Assembly: GCF_900188345.1 (NCBI RefSeq)
Contig: NZ_FZOD01000065.1
Location: 1 to 55,354, forward strand
Direction: 5' to 3'
DNA: 55,354 nt
From: Streptosporangium subroseum
GTDB taxonomy: Bacteria; Actinomycetota; Actinomycetes; Streptosporangiales; Streptosporangiaceae
Under the pieces are notes generated by a model. That model was not told the origin of the DNA and made no database searches. It was given only the letters and a program-made list of their open reading frames with translations. The first letter of the stretch is position 1. Each line of letters begins with the position of its first letter. The translations under genes were made by a program, and so were the position numbers. Shown here one piece after another: positions 37,404 through 46,550 of this stretch.

Positions 37404-37673
37404 GTGGCCGACGACACTTACGACGACACACAGCAGGCCGGCCACGGGGGCAGGGCCTCGTCCTGGCTGGCGGTGACCGTGATCCTGATGGGCTTCACCA
37501 TCGGAGGGGTCGCCCTCTGCCTGGGCCCCAACTGGTTCCTGTTCTGGATGGGCGCGATCATCTGCGCCCTGGGCGGGATCCTCCTTCTGGCCTTCCGGGT
37601 CTTCCATGATGTCGTCCTCGACGCTCCCCGAGCGCCGTACAGCAAGAGCCACGGGGGCATACTCGACCAATAG
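37404..37673 (+). CDS. Small two-TM membrane protein (HGxxPAAW-like)
   Basis: 89 residues. HGGRASSW precedes a TM helix (LAVTVILMGFTIGGVALCL), then NWFLFWMGAIICALGGILLLAF and a short polar tail. The pattern resembles small actinobacterial HGxxPAAW proteins with the motif altered. Function is unknown. GTG 37404 follows AGGAGGAG. It is divergent from secA. Confidence 0.65.
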   Translation: MADDTYDDTQQAGHGGRASSWLAVTVILMGFTIGGVALCLGPNWFLFWMGAIICALGGILLLAFRVFHDVVLDAPRAPYSKSHGGILDQ

Positions 37674-37813
37674 CCCAGAAGAGTGACGAATCGTGATATT
37701 TACCTCATCTAGGCAGTCGAGACCCGACGCCCGCACACCTGCATAGCGTTTTTGTCGGTGTGGCGCGTTAGCCTCGGCGTCATGCAGATGTTCTGTTTCC
37801 TCCCGAGGCGGTC

Positions 37814-39013
37814 ATGACGCTCACCCTCTCCGCCGACGAGGCCCGCCGCATCGTCCTGCGCGCCCAGGGATTTCTGGGCGCCGAGGCCCGCCGCGGCGGC
37901 GCGCCCGCGACCCTGCGCCGCCTGGGCGCCGTCCAGCTCGACACGATCTCCGTCCTGGCCCGCTCCCACGAGCTCGTCGCGTACGCCCGCCTCGGCGCCG
38001 TCGGCAGGGAGAAGATCGAGCGGGCATATTGGGACGACCCGGCCGCCGCCTTCGAATACTGGTGTCACGCCGCCTGCATCCTGCCGATCGACGACTGGCC
38101 CCTGTACGCCTTCAGGCGCAGGCATTTCCGCGACAGGAAATATCGCTGGCACGACCTGCCCGACAGCGTCGACAAGATCCTGGAGCAGGTCCGGGAGAGC
38201 GGCCCCATCACCACCGCCGACATCGGCGGCGCCAAGAAGGGCGGTCCCTGGTGGGACTGGTCCGACGCGAAGATCGCCATCGAGTGGCTGCTGGACACCG
38301 GTGATGTCGTCTGCACCCGCCGCGTCGGCTGGCGCCGCGTCTACGACCTGGCCGAGCGCGCGGTCCCCGAGCATCTCCTGGCCGAAGAGCTCTCCGACGC
38401 CGAGTGCGTCATCCGCCTCATCCGGATCGCCGGGCGCGCCCTCGGCGTGGCCACCCGCGCCGACCTCGTCGACTTCCTCCGGCTGAAGGCCCCCCAGGCA
38501 CTTCTGCTCGACCAGTGCCTGCTCGAGGGCACCGGCGGACTCGTCCCCGTCCAGGTCTCCGGATGGCCCGACCGCGGAGCCAACGGCGCCGCCGGAGCCA
38601 CAGCCTGGGCCGATCCCGCCGCGCTGGAGACCGAGCCCCGGGGCCGTCACCGCACGACCCTGCTCTCCCCGTTCGACTCCCTGGTCTGGGACCGTGCCCG
38701 CACCGCCCGCGTGTTCGGGTTCAACCACCGCCTTGAGGCGTACGTCCCCAAGGAGAAGCGCGTCCACGGTTACTTCACCATGCCGGTCCTGGCCGGGGGC
38801 CGGCTGATCGGCAGGGTCGATCCGGCCCGCGAGGGCTCCACCCTCGTCGCCCGCCAGGTCAGCCTCGAGGCCGGCGTCAACCAGCGCCGGGGCGCCGAGT
38901 CACTGGCCGACGCCCTCTGGGAGGCCGCCGCCTGGGTCGGCTGTGACAGCGTCCGCGTGGACCGGGTGGACCCTCATCTGTCGGTGTCGCTGCAGCAGGC
39001 TCTGGCCCGCTGA
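37814..39013 (+). CDS. Winged-helix DNA glycosylase-like protein (AlkX/YcaQ family)
   Basis: 399 residues. The HTH_42 superfamily architecture has tandem winged helices and the catalytic-type motif QLD at 41-43 (VQLDTISVLARSHELV), in line with the QxD motif of YcaQ/AlkX enzymes. Also present are RKYRWHDLPDSV, LLSPFDSLVWDR and FNHRLEAYVPKEKRVHGYFTM. Family members remove alkylated or interstrand-crosslinked bases. Glycosylase activity is predicted from the family, not shown here. Confidence 0.82.
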   Translation: MTLTLSADEARRIVLRAQGFLGAEARRGGAPATLRRLGAVQLDTISVLARSHELVAYARLGAVGREKIERAYWDDPAAAFEYWCHAACILPIDDWPLYAFRRRHFRDRKYRWHDLPDSVDKILEQVRESGPITTADIGGAKKGGPWWDWSDAKIAIEWLLDTGDVVCTRRVGWRRVYDLAERAVPEHLLAEELSDAECVIRLIRIAGRALGVATRADLVDFLRLKAPQALLLDQCLLEGTGGLVPVQVSGWPDRGANGAAGATAWADPAALETEPRGRHRTTLLSPFDSLVWDRARTARVFGFNHRLEAYVPKEKRVHGYFTMPVLAGGRLIGRVDPAREGSTLVARQVSLEAGVNQRRGAESLADALWEAAAWVGCDSVRVDRVDPHLSVSLQQALAR

Positions 39014-39020
39014 CCCTCCG

Positions 39021-39062
39021 GCCCCGGGTGCGGTGACCGGAAAAGGGTCACCGCACCGGGCC
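39021..39062. terminator. Bidirectional hairpin between convergent genes
   Basis: GGTGCGGTGACC pairs with GGTCACCGCACC around GGAAAAG, extended by GC pairs with a bulge. It lies between the glycosylase-like gene and the NarL-type regulator gene. Confidence 0.75.
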
Positions 39063-39064
39063 TG

Positions 39065-39769
39065 TCAGGTGATCTCGAGCATCCGCTCGCGGACCGCGTA
39101 GACGACCGCTTCCATCCGGGAGTGGAGCTGAAGCTTGTCCAGGATGTTGCGGACGTGGTTCTTCACGGTGTTCTCGGAGATGAACAACTGCTTGGCGATC
39201 TCTCGATTGTTCATTCCCTTGGCAACCAGGCGGAGCACCTCCATCTCCCGCTCTGTCAAGCGGGGGACGGGAAGCTGCGGAGGCCGCTCGGCCTCCTTGC
39301 GGCTCATGTTCGCGAACTCGGTGATGAGCTTGGCGGCCATCGCCGGATTGATCAGCGACTGCCCTTCGTGAACACCGCGCACGGCCTGCGGGACCTCGTC
39401 GAGCTGAACGTTCTTCAGCAGGTAACCGGTGGCACCCGCCTTGATCGCCTCGAAGAGGTCTTCCTCCTCGTCGCTCACCGTCAGCATGATGATCCGCGTG
39501 CTCGGCACCGAGGCCTTGATCGCGCGTGTGGCCTCGATACCGCTCCTGCGGGGCATCCGGACATCCATGAGCATGACATCGGGGGTGAGGCGGTCGGCGA
39601 GCTCGACCGCCTCCTGACCGTCGCTCGCCTCACCGACCACCTCGATGTCCGCCTCCGCTGCCAGCGCCATTTCCAGGCTGCGGCGGATCAGCGCATGATC
39701 GTCAACGATCAACACGCGGATGGGGTCACCGCGTCCGGTGGAGCTGGTTGCATCGTCGGGTTCCGTCAC
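39065..39769 (-). CDS. NarL/LuxR-family response regulator
   Basis: 234 residues. The receiver domain has VLIVDDHALIR, phospho-acceptor Asp69 in VMLMDVRMP, and KAGATGYLLKN. The LuxR HTH is LTEREMEVLRLVAKGMNNREI and SENTVKNHVRNILDKL. It has no partner kinase nearby, and its place between hpf and the glycosylase-like gene is conserved in actinomycetes. The targets are unknown; linkage to hpf hints at stress or stationary-phase control. Confidence 0.9.
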   Translation of the reverse strand: MTEPDDATSSTGRGDPIRVLIVDDHALIRRSLEMALAAEADIEVVGEASDGQEAVELADRLTPDVMLMDVRMPRRSGIEATRAIKASVPSTRIIMLTVSDEEEDLFEAIKAGATGYLLKNVQLDEVPQAVRGVHEGQSLINPAMAAKLITEFANMSRKEAERPPQLPVPRLTEREMEVLRLVAKGMNNREIAKQLFISENTVKNHVRNILDKLQLHSRMEAVVYAVRERMLEIT

Positions 39770-39864
39770 GCCTCCTCCTCGGGGGGCCAGAGCCGTTGGA
39801 CCGCCATGATTACACGGGTTTCATGGTCCGCGGGTTGGTCGGAGAGGATCTTCGAACGCTTCCG

Positions 39865-40521
39865 TCAAGGTTCGACGAGTCGCAATACGCCATAGCTGTA
39901 GCCTTGTCGTAGATATACGACACTGGGCTGCCCGCTCTCCTTGTCACGGAACAAGTAGAAGTCGTGCCCGACAAGCTCCATCTCGAGGAGCGCCTGGTCG
40001 ATGGTTATCGGGTCGGCTTCATGGAATTTTTCCCTGATCATCAACGGCCCGTCGCCGTCCATCTGGATCGGGATGATCGCCTTGTCTTCCGGAAGGTCGT
40101 GGTCGACCTCCTGATCCGCCTGAGACGCGGTGCGAGGCAGAGGGGCGGAGGCCTCGAAGGACTCCGCCAACGCGGTGGCCGTCAGTTCGGCGACCGACGG
40201 GGGGCAGTGGTTGCCATGGTGGATCTTCCGCCGGTCGGCGAGACGGCGAAGTCTGCCTTCCAGCTTTCCGAGCGCTATGTCAAGAGCGGCGAAACGATCG
40301 TCCGCCGAGGCCTCGGCCCGCACGGCGGGCCCTCGTGAGTGGATGGTGAGTTCGACCCGTTCACGTTGGTCGACGATGCGCGGATTGCTTTCTTTGGATA
40401 CCTCCACGTCAACGCGAATGAGCTTATGGTCCAAACGCTCGATCCTGGCCAGCTTGGTGTTCACGTGGTCTCGGAATCGGTCACTCACTCCGGTGTGCCG
40501 ACCCTTGACGATGATCTCCAT
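39865..40521 (-). CDS. hpf: Ribosome hibernation promoting factor, long form
   Basis: 218 residues. The N-terminal S30AE domain (EIIVKGRHTGVSDRFRDHV to about 105) occupies the decoding centre of the ribosome. The C-terminal domain (FHEADPITIDQALLEMELVG, FRDKESGQPSVVYLRQGYSYGVL) mediates dimerisation into 100S particles. Length and both domains match long HPF. A 529-bp gene-free leader precedes it, hinting at complex stress-dependent transcription. Confidence 0.94.
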   Translation of the reverse strand: MEIIVKGRHTGVSDRFRDHVNTKLARIERLDHKLIRVDVEVSKESNPRIVDQRERVELTIHSRGPAVRAEASADDRFAALDIALGKLEGRLRRLADRRKIHHGNHCPPSVAELTATALAESFEASAPLPRTASQADQEVDHDLPEDKAIIPIQMDGDGPLMIREKFHEADPITIDQALLEMELVGHDFYLFRDKESGQPSVVYLRQGYSYGVLRLVEP

Positions 40522-41050
40522 GCACAGCCCCCCTTCGAATCTCGACGGTGGTACTACGACACCCGCTCGGCCGACCTGGTCTTCGTCCCCACATCCGCCT
40601 GCTGAGGGTTTCGCAGCTCTTTGCCACTACATGCCCTTCTCTTCTGGCGAGGAACATCTGGCTCCCCGGGAAGGCAGGACTTACCTCTAAGCCGCACCGT
40701 GATCGAGCGACAAAAAGTCGTCTTACGTGGACCGTTTGGCCTGCGGCTGGCATCGGCTAGCCAGGCCGGCCCCCTTGCGGGAGTCGGTCCGGCGCAACCA
40801 CGGACCCGAGCGGGTGCCATGGCTCAGACGCTATCCGTATCCAGGCCGAATGTCAGCCTGGAGAGCCGCCAAAGGATCACTTTGCGTAATTCTCAGTGAG
40901 GTCTTCGAAGGGTGGAGGTAGATACTTTGGAAGCCCACACCCCATATCCGAGAGCTGCTCGCATCCGTTGAACAGCCGCAAGACCATGATCAAGACAGGG
41001 ACTTGTGTCCTGGCGGTGAGGCCGTTCACCCACTTGTCGATCACCCTCCG
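40522..41050. other. 529-bp gene-free region upstream of hpf
   Basis: No credible gene on either strand and no tRNA or rRNA recognised. It has lower GC than its surroundings in places (for example 40850-40930). It probably holds the hpf promoters and possibly a small RNA. A weak dyad CAGGGAC / GTCCTG lies near 41000. Confidence 0.45.
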
Positions 41051-41746
41051 TCACGATCGCTTATTTTGATCTCTCCGGCGTGTCGCGGCGACGGTCGCGG
41101 CGAGCGGAACCGGCACACCCGTCTCCCGCAGCGCCCTGGCGGCCTCGACGAGCGTCGCACCGGTGGTGACGATGTCGTCGACCAGCACGATCGGCCCCGA
41201 AGCGCCCCTGTGATCCGACTGAGACACGTTGCGGCCGGGCGCCACCGTGAACGCCCAGGACAGGTTCGCGGCTCGCTGGAGCGAGCTCAGCCCCGCCTGG
41301 TCGGCGATGCGGCGGCGCTGGGTGAGGATCTTCTCCACGGACACGGGCCAACCGGCCGCGCGAAGATATCCGGCCGCCAGGTCCGCGAGCCGGGTCACCG
41401 GGTCGTGACCGCGGCGGCGCAGGGCCGAGCGGGCGCTCGGCACCGGCACGAGCGTGACCGGCCGCTCGCCTGCCGCGGTGGCGATCGTCAGAGCCAGGGC
41501 CCCGGCCAGCGGATGGGCGAGAGCCGTACGGCCGCGCTCCTTGTAGGCGATGATCGCCCGGCGCGCGGCGCCCGTGTATTCGGCCGCCGACCAGCATTCG
41601 GGGAGGCCGGGAGGGGAGGGCACGGGCATCCGGTGCGCGGGCTCCCCGTGCAGCTCCGCCGCACAGCGGGAGCAGACGAGGGCGCCAGGTGCGTCGCATC
41701 CGGCGCAACGAGGCGGCAGGAGCAGGTCGAGCAGAGCGGTCGGCAC
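41051..41746 (-). CDS. comF: ComF-family amidophosphoribosyltransferase-like protein
   Basis: 231 residues. An N-terminal zinc-ribbon-like part (PPRCAGCDAPGALVCSRC) precedes a type I phosphoribosyltransferase domain with the PRPP loop IVLVDDIVTTGATLVEAA and VPVPSARSALRRRGHDPV. In other bacteria ComF takes part in DNA uptake; in actinomycetes its function is unclear. It lies downstream of lpqB on the same strand after a 247-bp gap without genes. Confidence 0.9.
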   Translation of the reverse strand: MPTALLDLLLPPRCAGCDAPGALVCSRCAAELHGEPAHRMPVPSPPGLPECWSAAEYTGAARRAIIAYKERGRTALAHPLAGALALTIATAAGERPVTLVPVPSARSALRRRGHDPVTRLADLAAGYLRAAGWPVSVEKILTQRRRIADQAGLSSLQRAANLSWAFTVAPGRNVSQSDHRGASGPIVLVDDIVTTGATLVEAARALRETGVPVPLAATVAATRRRDQNKRS

Positions 41747-41993
41747 GCATTCACGATGTCAGGCCCCACCGACAGAAACCCCAGCCGGAAAACCCAGCTC
41801 CGCGGGTGCGCCGGAGTCCTGGAGAGGGGCGCTCGGCCCGCCGAGGCCCCGGAAAGGACGCCGGGGCACGGGGAGCCGGCCCACCGGGGCCGTGGGAGAG
41901 GACGCCGGGTCCGCGGGAATTCTACGGAAATTCCCCCGGGAACTCCGAGAAGGTCCCGGCCCGGGCGGGCGGCCCGCGTTCCGGAGAACCCCC

Positions 41994-43778
41994 TCAGCCC
42001 AGGGGGTAGACCGGGGAGGTTGGACCGTTCTCGACGAAGTCCGGCTTTCCGGCCTCGTCCTTGACCAGCTCCTCCCACTTGGCGGAGGTCCGGTAGAGGA
42101 TCTGCAGTTTGCCGTCGTCCTTCGCGCCGGCCAGCAGCGAGCCGTCCAGCGCGGTGATGCTCTGGATCCGGGGGTCGGGGGGCAGCGGCTTGGCCTCCGC
42201 GGCGACCGAGGCCTCCAGCAGCTCGGACTTTTCGGTGAGCACGTAGAGGCTCTTGCCGTCGTTCCAGGCGATATCCTTGATCGCCTTGCCCTGCACCACG
42301 GACTGGAGGTTGTCGATACGCGTCGCGCTCCCCTGGCCGACGACCGTGCCGATCTTCACCTGCTCCTCCGCCCCGTCCTTGACGACCACCGCGACGTGCA
42401 CGCCGTCCCGTGCGATCTTGAGCGACTTGACGTAGACCGTGTCCAGCTCGGGGGCCGTCACCCGATACTGCTGCCTGTTGTAGCGGTCGTGCCGGATCAC
42501 CACCGAGGTGTGGTCGTTGGGCCGGTTCACCGTCCACAGGGTGTCGTAGCGGTCCCAGGACGGCGGCGTAAGGGACTCCCCCGTGGCCCATTCCTGCCAC
42601 TCGCCTCCCGCGGAGATCGACGCCACCGAGATGCTCTTACCGCCCTTCGAGAGCGCCGCCACCCGCGCGGGTTTCTCGTCGCTGATCGCCGGATAGGTAC
42701 GGGTCTCATCCTTCTCACCCGCCCTGCCCGGCACCGGCTGCCCGATCTTCTCACTTGTCAGCAGCCTCAGGCCCCCATCGGACATGTAGAACGGGGCGAT
42801 GTCGCGGGGGGTCATCCAGTGGTCGAAGGCCGACTGCTCCTGTGCCTCGATCTGGAGCGAGGAGTCGGAGTAGTAGGACTCGCCGTTCACCTCCACCCTG
42901 AAGCCCCAGCCCCCCTTGGTGAGCGTGGAGAGCGTCCCGGCGAGCTGGGCGGCCATCGGGCCGATGAGGTCGGAGGCCACGCGCTTGTTCAGGTCGATGA
43001 TGACGCGGTTGTCCTCGGTGGTGACGTCGATGAGCTTGGTGTCCGGCTCGAAGGCGGTCTTCACCGCGCCCTTGAGCAGGCTGCTCGGTCCCTGGAGCAA
43101 TCGCTCGACCGCCGTCTTGGCGGAGTTCGCGGTGGGGTCGATCGGCACCCGGACCTGGTCGATCACCAGGCCCTTCCACTCGGAGTCCAGGAAGTACAGG
43201 TCCACCGGGCGATAGCCGTGATCGACGTCGGACTCCGACAGCACCAGTCCTTCTGGTCCTCCGCTGATCCTCCATCCGTTCGGCCCCTTGACGAGGCTGA
43301 AGGGCATGTTCAGCGGCCCGCCACTGGGTTTATATCGACCGTCTTGGCCGATATATGCCGTAATGTCGCCTTTAAGGGTAACCCTGGCTTTGCCTTCGTC
43401 CTCTTGCACGGACGAGAACTTCTCGTACTCGCCGTGCTCGTAGACCGTCACATCACCCTTCGGGTTCCACTGCTTGGCGAAGGCGTCGGTGAGATACCGG
43501 CGCGCGATCTCACGCTCGGGGTCGTCCGGGCTCGCCATCGCGGCCCGGAATCCGGTGACGACCTTCTCCGGCGACCAGCCGTCCTTCGGCGGCATGGCGA
43601 TGACCCGCGCGTACGGATCACCCAGCGGATTGCCCTTGCGCGCGTCCGCGACGGCGATGGGCTTGTTTCCCGTGGGAATGACAGCGCAGGCCGTTCCCGC
43701 CCAGGTCAGCACGATGATCAGGCTCACCGTTCCCACTCCGCGCCCGGGCCCGATCCAGCTGATCCGCCTAGTCCACAT
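41994..43778 (-). CDS. lpqB: LpqB family beta-propeller lipoprotein
   Basis: 594 residues. Signal sequence with AGTAC as the probable lipid-attachment region, though the -3 residue is not the usual Leu. A GerMN domain in the middle (VRVPIDPTANSAKTAVERLL...LIDVTTEDNRVIIDL) is followed by the C-terminal LpqB propeller. The family lipoprotein binds the extracellular part of MtrB and tunes MtrAB signalling, wall homeostasis and cell division. The start overlaps mtrB by 11 bp, so the operon is mtrA-mtrB-lpqB. Confidence 0.93.
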   Translation of the reverse strand: MWTRRISWIGPGRGVGTVSLIIVLTWAGTACAVIPTGNKPIAVADARKGNPLGDPYARVIAMPPKDGWSPEKVVTGFRAAMASPDDPEREIARRYLTDAFAKQWNPKGDVTVYEHGEYEKFSSVQEDEGKARVTLKGDITAYIGQDGRYKPSGGPLNMPFSLVKGPNGWRISGGPEGLVLSESDVDHGYRPVDLYFLDSEWKGLVIDQVRVPIDPTANSAKTAVERLLQGPSSLLKGAVKTAFEPDTKLIDVTTEDNRVIIDLNKRVASDLIGPMAAQLAGTLSTLTKGGWGFRVEVNGESYYSDSSLQIEAQEQSAFDHWMTPRDIAPFYMSDGGLRLLTSEKIGQPVPGRAGEKDETRTYPAISDEKPARVAALSKGGKSISVASISAGGEWQEWATGESLTPPSWDRYDTLWTVNRPNDHTSVVIRHDRYNRQQYRVTAPELDTVYVKSLKIARDGVHVAVVVKDGAEEQVKIGTVVGQGSATRIDNLQSVVQGKAIKDIAWNDGKSLYVLTEKSELLEASVAAEAKPLPPDPRIQSITALDGSLLAGAKDDGKLQILYRTSAKWEELVKDEAGKPDFVENGPTSPVYPLG

Positions 43779-45501
43779 CGCGTCCCCCGTCGGCCAGCGC
43801 CGGCAACAGCATCGGCGTCATGTGCCCTCGCCATGTCCGCCGCATCTCCACCTCCGGCGGGACCAGCGGCAACGGCGAGCCTCTCAGCGCGGTTCCGGAC
43901 ACCCGGGGCAGCGAGAGACGGAACTGCGACCCCTCCCCCTGCACTCCCCATGCCTGCAGCCAGCCGCCGTGCAGGATCGCGTCCTCGCGGGAGATCGCCA
44001 GCCCCAGCCCGGTGCCGCCGATGGTCCGCGCGCGGGACGGATCGGCCCGCCAGAACCGGTCGAAGACCATGTTCTCCTCGCCCGGCTTCAACCCCACCCC
44101 GTGATCTCGTACGGCCACCGCCACCGCGTCCCTGTCCGCGCCGACCGAGACGATGACCTCGCGGCCCTCCCCGTGCTCTATCGCGTTGAACAGCAGGTTG
44201 CGAAGGATGCGCTCGACCCTGCGGCTGTCCATCTCCGCCATGCAGGGCTCGCCCGGCAGGCGCAGGTCGAAACGGGTGGAGTGACGCTCGGCCAGTGCCT
44301 CGGAGTCGGCGACCGCGCGGAGCACCACGTCTCTGACGTCCACGGAGTCGACGTCCAGGTCGGCCGCGCCCGCGTCGTAGCGGCTGATCTCCAGCAGGTC
44401 GGCGAGCATCGACTCGAAGCGGTTCAGCTGGTTCTGCATCAGCTCGGCGGACCGCGAGGCCATCGGGTCGAAGTCCTCGCGGGCGTCGTAGAGCAGGTCG
44501 GCCGCCATCCGCACGGTCGTCAGAGGAGTGCGCAACTCGTGTGACACGTCCGAGACGAACTGCCGCTGGACCTGGGAGAGCTCCTCAAGCTGATGGATCT
44601 TCAATGCCAGATTGGCGGCCATCTCGTTGAAGGAGGTGGCCAGACGTGCCAGGTCGTCCTCACCGCGGACCTTCAGCCGCTCGTCCAGGCGTCCGGCGGC
44701 CAGCCGCTCGGCGGCCTGCCGTGCCAGCCGTACCGGTGTGACCACCTGACGGGTGACCAGCGAGGCGATCATGGCCAGCAGCAGCACCAGGCCGGCGCCG
44801 ACGGCGATGAGCTTCTGCTGGACGGAGGAGAGGGTCTGCTCCTCCTTGTCCAGCGGAACGAGGTGGTAGATCTCGTAGGCGCCGTCGAGCACGGTCCCGC
44901 TGGTGTCGAGGCGGGTACCGATGATCATGCCCTGCACCGGTTCCTGCCCCTTGTAGAAGAGCTTGGTGTACCAGATGCTGTCCTCGCCGGCCGCTTTCTT
45001 GAACATCTCGTCGCGCTGCTTCGGCGGGATGCTGGCCTCATCGATGTTCGTGGTGCCGATGGACTCGCCCGGCCGGTCCTCGTTACGGATGATCACCGAG
45101 TATCGGGATCCGGCCCGCTGCGCGAGCGCGTCGAGCGCCTGGCTGAGGGGGGTTCCGCCGCCCTGCTGGAGCGCCTCACCGGAGTCGGCGGGCTGATTGG
45201 CCGGGTCGGCGTCCGGCCGGCTCAGGTATCCGAGCACCGCGTTCCTGTCGGACTGCGCCTCGCTCTTCGCCGCCTGTTCCTTGGCCTCCAGCGTGGTCGA
45301 GATGATCTGCTGCATGAGGAAGACGCCGAGCACGGCGACCACCGCGATGGAGATGACCATCGTGCTGGTGACCACCCGGAGTTGCAGGGAGCGCCGCCAG
45401 ACCCTGCGCACGCCTCCCGCGGCACGGCGAGCCCGACGACGCACACCCCGCGCCACTTGGCGCAGGGTGCGACGTCGGCGTTTCTTCGGCGGAGAGGACA
45501 T
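43768..45501 (-). CDS. mtrB: MtrB sensor histidine kinase
   Basis: 577 residues. A very basic N-terminal tail precedes TM1 (about 43-65), an extracellular sensor of about 165 residues and TM2 (about 229-250). HAMP follows, then HisKA with His321 in FVSDVSHELRTPL and HATPase motifs (NLLFNAIEHGEG, VRDHGVGLKPGEE, GGTGLGLAIS). Partner of MtrA; controls cell-wall hydrolases and, in streptomycetes, development. Confidence 0.94.
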   Translation of the reverse strand: MSSPPKKRRRRTLRQVARGVRRRARRAAGGVRRVWRRSLQLRVVTSTMVISIAVVAVLGVFLMQQIISTTLEAKEQAAKSEAQSDRNAVLGYLSRPDADPANQPADSGEALQQGGGTPLSQALDALAQRAGSRYSVIIRNEDRPGESIGTTNIDEASIPPKQRDEMFKKAAGEDSIWYTKLFYKGQEPVQGMIIGTRLDTSGTVLDGAYEIYHLVPLDKEEQTLSSVQQKLIAVGAGLVLLLAMIASLVTRQVVTPVRLARQAAERLAAGRLDERLKVRGEDDLARLATSFNEMAANLALKIHQLEELSQVQRQFVSDVSHELRTPLTTVRMAADLLYDAREDFDPMASRSAELMQNQLNRFESMLADLLEISRYDAGAADLDVDSVDVRDVVLRAVADSEALAERHSTRFDLRLPGEPCMAEMDSRRVERILRNLLFNAIEHGEGREVIVSVGADRDAVAVAVRDHGVGLKPGEENMVFDRFWRADPSRARTIGGTGLGLAISREDAILHGGWLQAWGVQGEGSQFRLSLPRVSGTALRGSPLPLVPPEVEMRRTWRGHMTPMLLPALADGGRDVD

Positions 45502-45528
45502 CTCGGATCCGAGACGAGTCGCGCCGGC

Positions 45529-46206
45529 CTAGGCCGGACCGGCCTTGTAGCCCACCCCGCGGACCGTCACCACGATCTCGGGATGCTCGGGATCCTTCTC
45601 GATCTTGGCCCGGAGCCGCTGGACGTGCACGTTGACCAGGCGGGTGTCGGCCGCGTGGCGGTAGCCCCACACCTGCTCCAGCAGGACCTCACGGGTGAAG
45701 ACCTGGCGCGGTTTGCGGGCGAGGGCGACCAGCAGGTCGAATTCGAGCGGGGTGAGGTTGATGGTCTCCTCCTCCCGCTTGACCGAGTGCCCGGCGACGT
45801 CGATCGTGATGTCGCCGATCTGCAGGATCTCCGGCGTGGGCTCGTCGGTGCGGCGCAACCGCGCGCGGACCCGGGCGACGAGCTCCTTGGGCTTGAACGG
45901 TTTGACGATGTAGTCGTCGGCCCCGGACTCCAGCCCGAGCACCACGTCGATCGTGTCGCTCTTGGCGGTCAGCATGACGATGGGCACACCGGACTCGGCC
46001 CGGATGCGACGGCACACGTCGATGCCGTCCGCGCCGGGCAGCATCAGGTCAAGCAGGACCAAATCCGGCCGGGTATCACGGAAGGCGTCAAGCGCCTTGT
46101 CCCCGTCAGAGACGAAGGAAGGCTCGAAACCCTCTCCGCGCAGCACGATACCGAGCATCTCGGCGAGAGCGGCGTCGTCGTCGACGACCAGCACGCGTCC
46201 TTTCAT
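45529..46206 (-). CDS. mtrA: MtrA response regulator
   Basis: 225 residues. OmpR family receiver with VLVVDDDAALAEMLGIVL, phospho-acceptor Asp53 in VLLDLMLPG, and KPFKPKELVARVRARLRR. The output domain has LTPLEFDLLVALARKPRQVF and YRHAADTRLVNVHVQRLRAKI, nearly invariant in MtrA. First gene of mtrA-mtrB-lpqB; a GAGGGG ribosome site precedes ATG 46206. Confidence 0.96.
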   Translation of the reverse strand: MKGRVLVVDDDAALAEMLGIVLRGEGFEPSFVSDGDKALDAFRDTRPDLVLLDLMLPGADGIDVCRRIRAESGVPIVMLTAKSDTIDVVLGLESGADDYIVKPFKPKELVARVRARLRRTDEPTPEILQIGDITIDVAGHSVKREEETINLTPLEFDLLVALARKPRQVFTREVLLEQVWGYRHAADTRLVNVHVQRLRAKIEKDPEHPEIVVTVRGVGYKAGPA

Positions 46207-46550
46207 GGCCCCTCATTCGGTTTACGCAGTTTGGGAGTTTTTGGGATAAACCGCTCGGTTGTCGAAGATTACCCTTGTCCGGCTACTGGATGACACCTTC
46301 CGACGACCGGACATCCAAATGACGAATTTTAGGTGCATGCAACGTAAAGCGTGTTGTGGTGCCCCCGTACAGCCATCTCCGGTCTCAGCGACTGCGGACG
46401 CCAAGCGAAGGTGGTCACATCCCCAGTCTGCGGTAAACGGTGGTCTCTCGGCCATCCCTCTGGCATCTCCCGTCGATCTCCAGGGGGGTGAAATCTCTAC
46501 GTGATCTCCCGATCACCACGATCGGTGTGTCCACATGCCAGGATTGGGAT
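46207..46550. other. Divergent promoter region of mtrA and DUF7847-like gene
   Basis: 344 bp without a gene. Moderately AT-rich near 46230-46340, as expected for promoters, but I could not identify a convincing -35/-10 pair. Confidence 0.4.
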
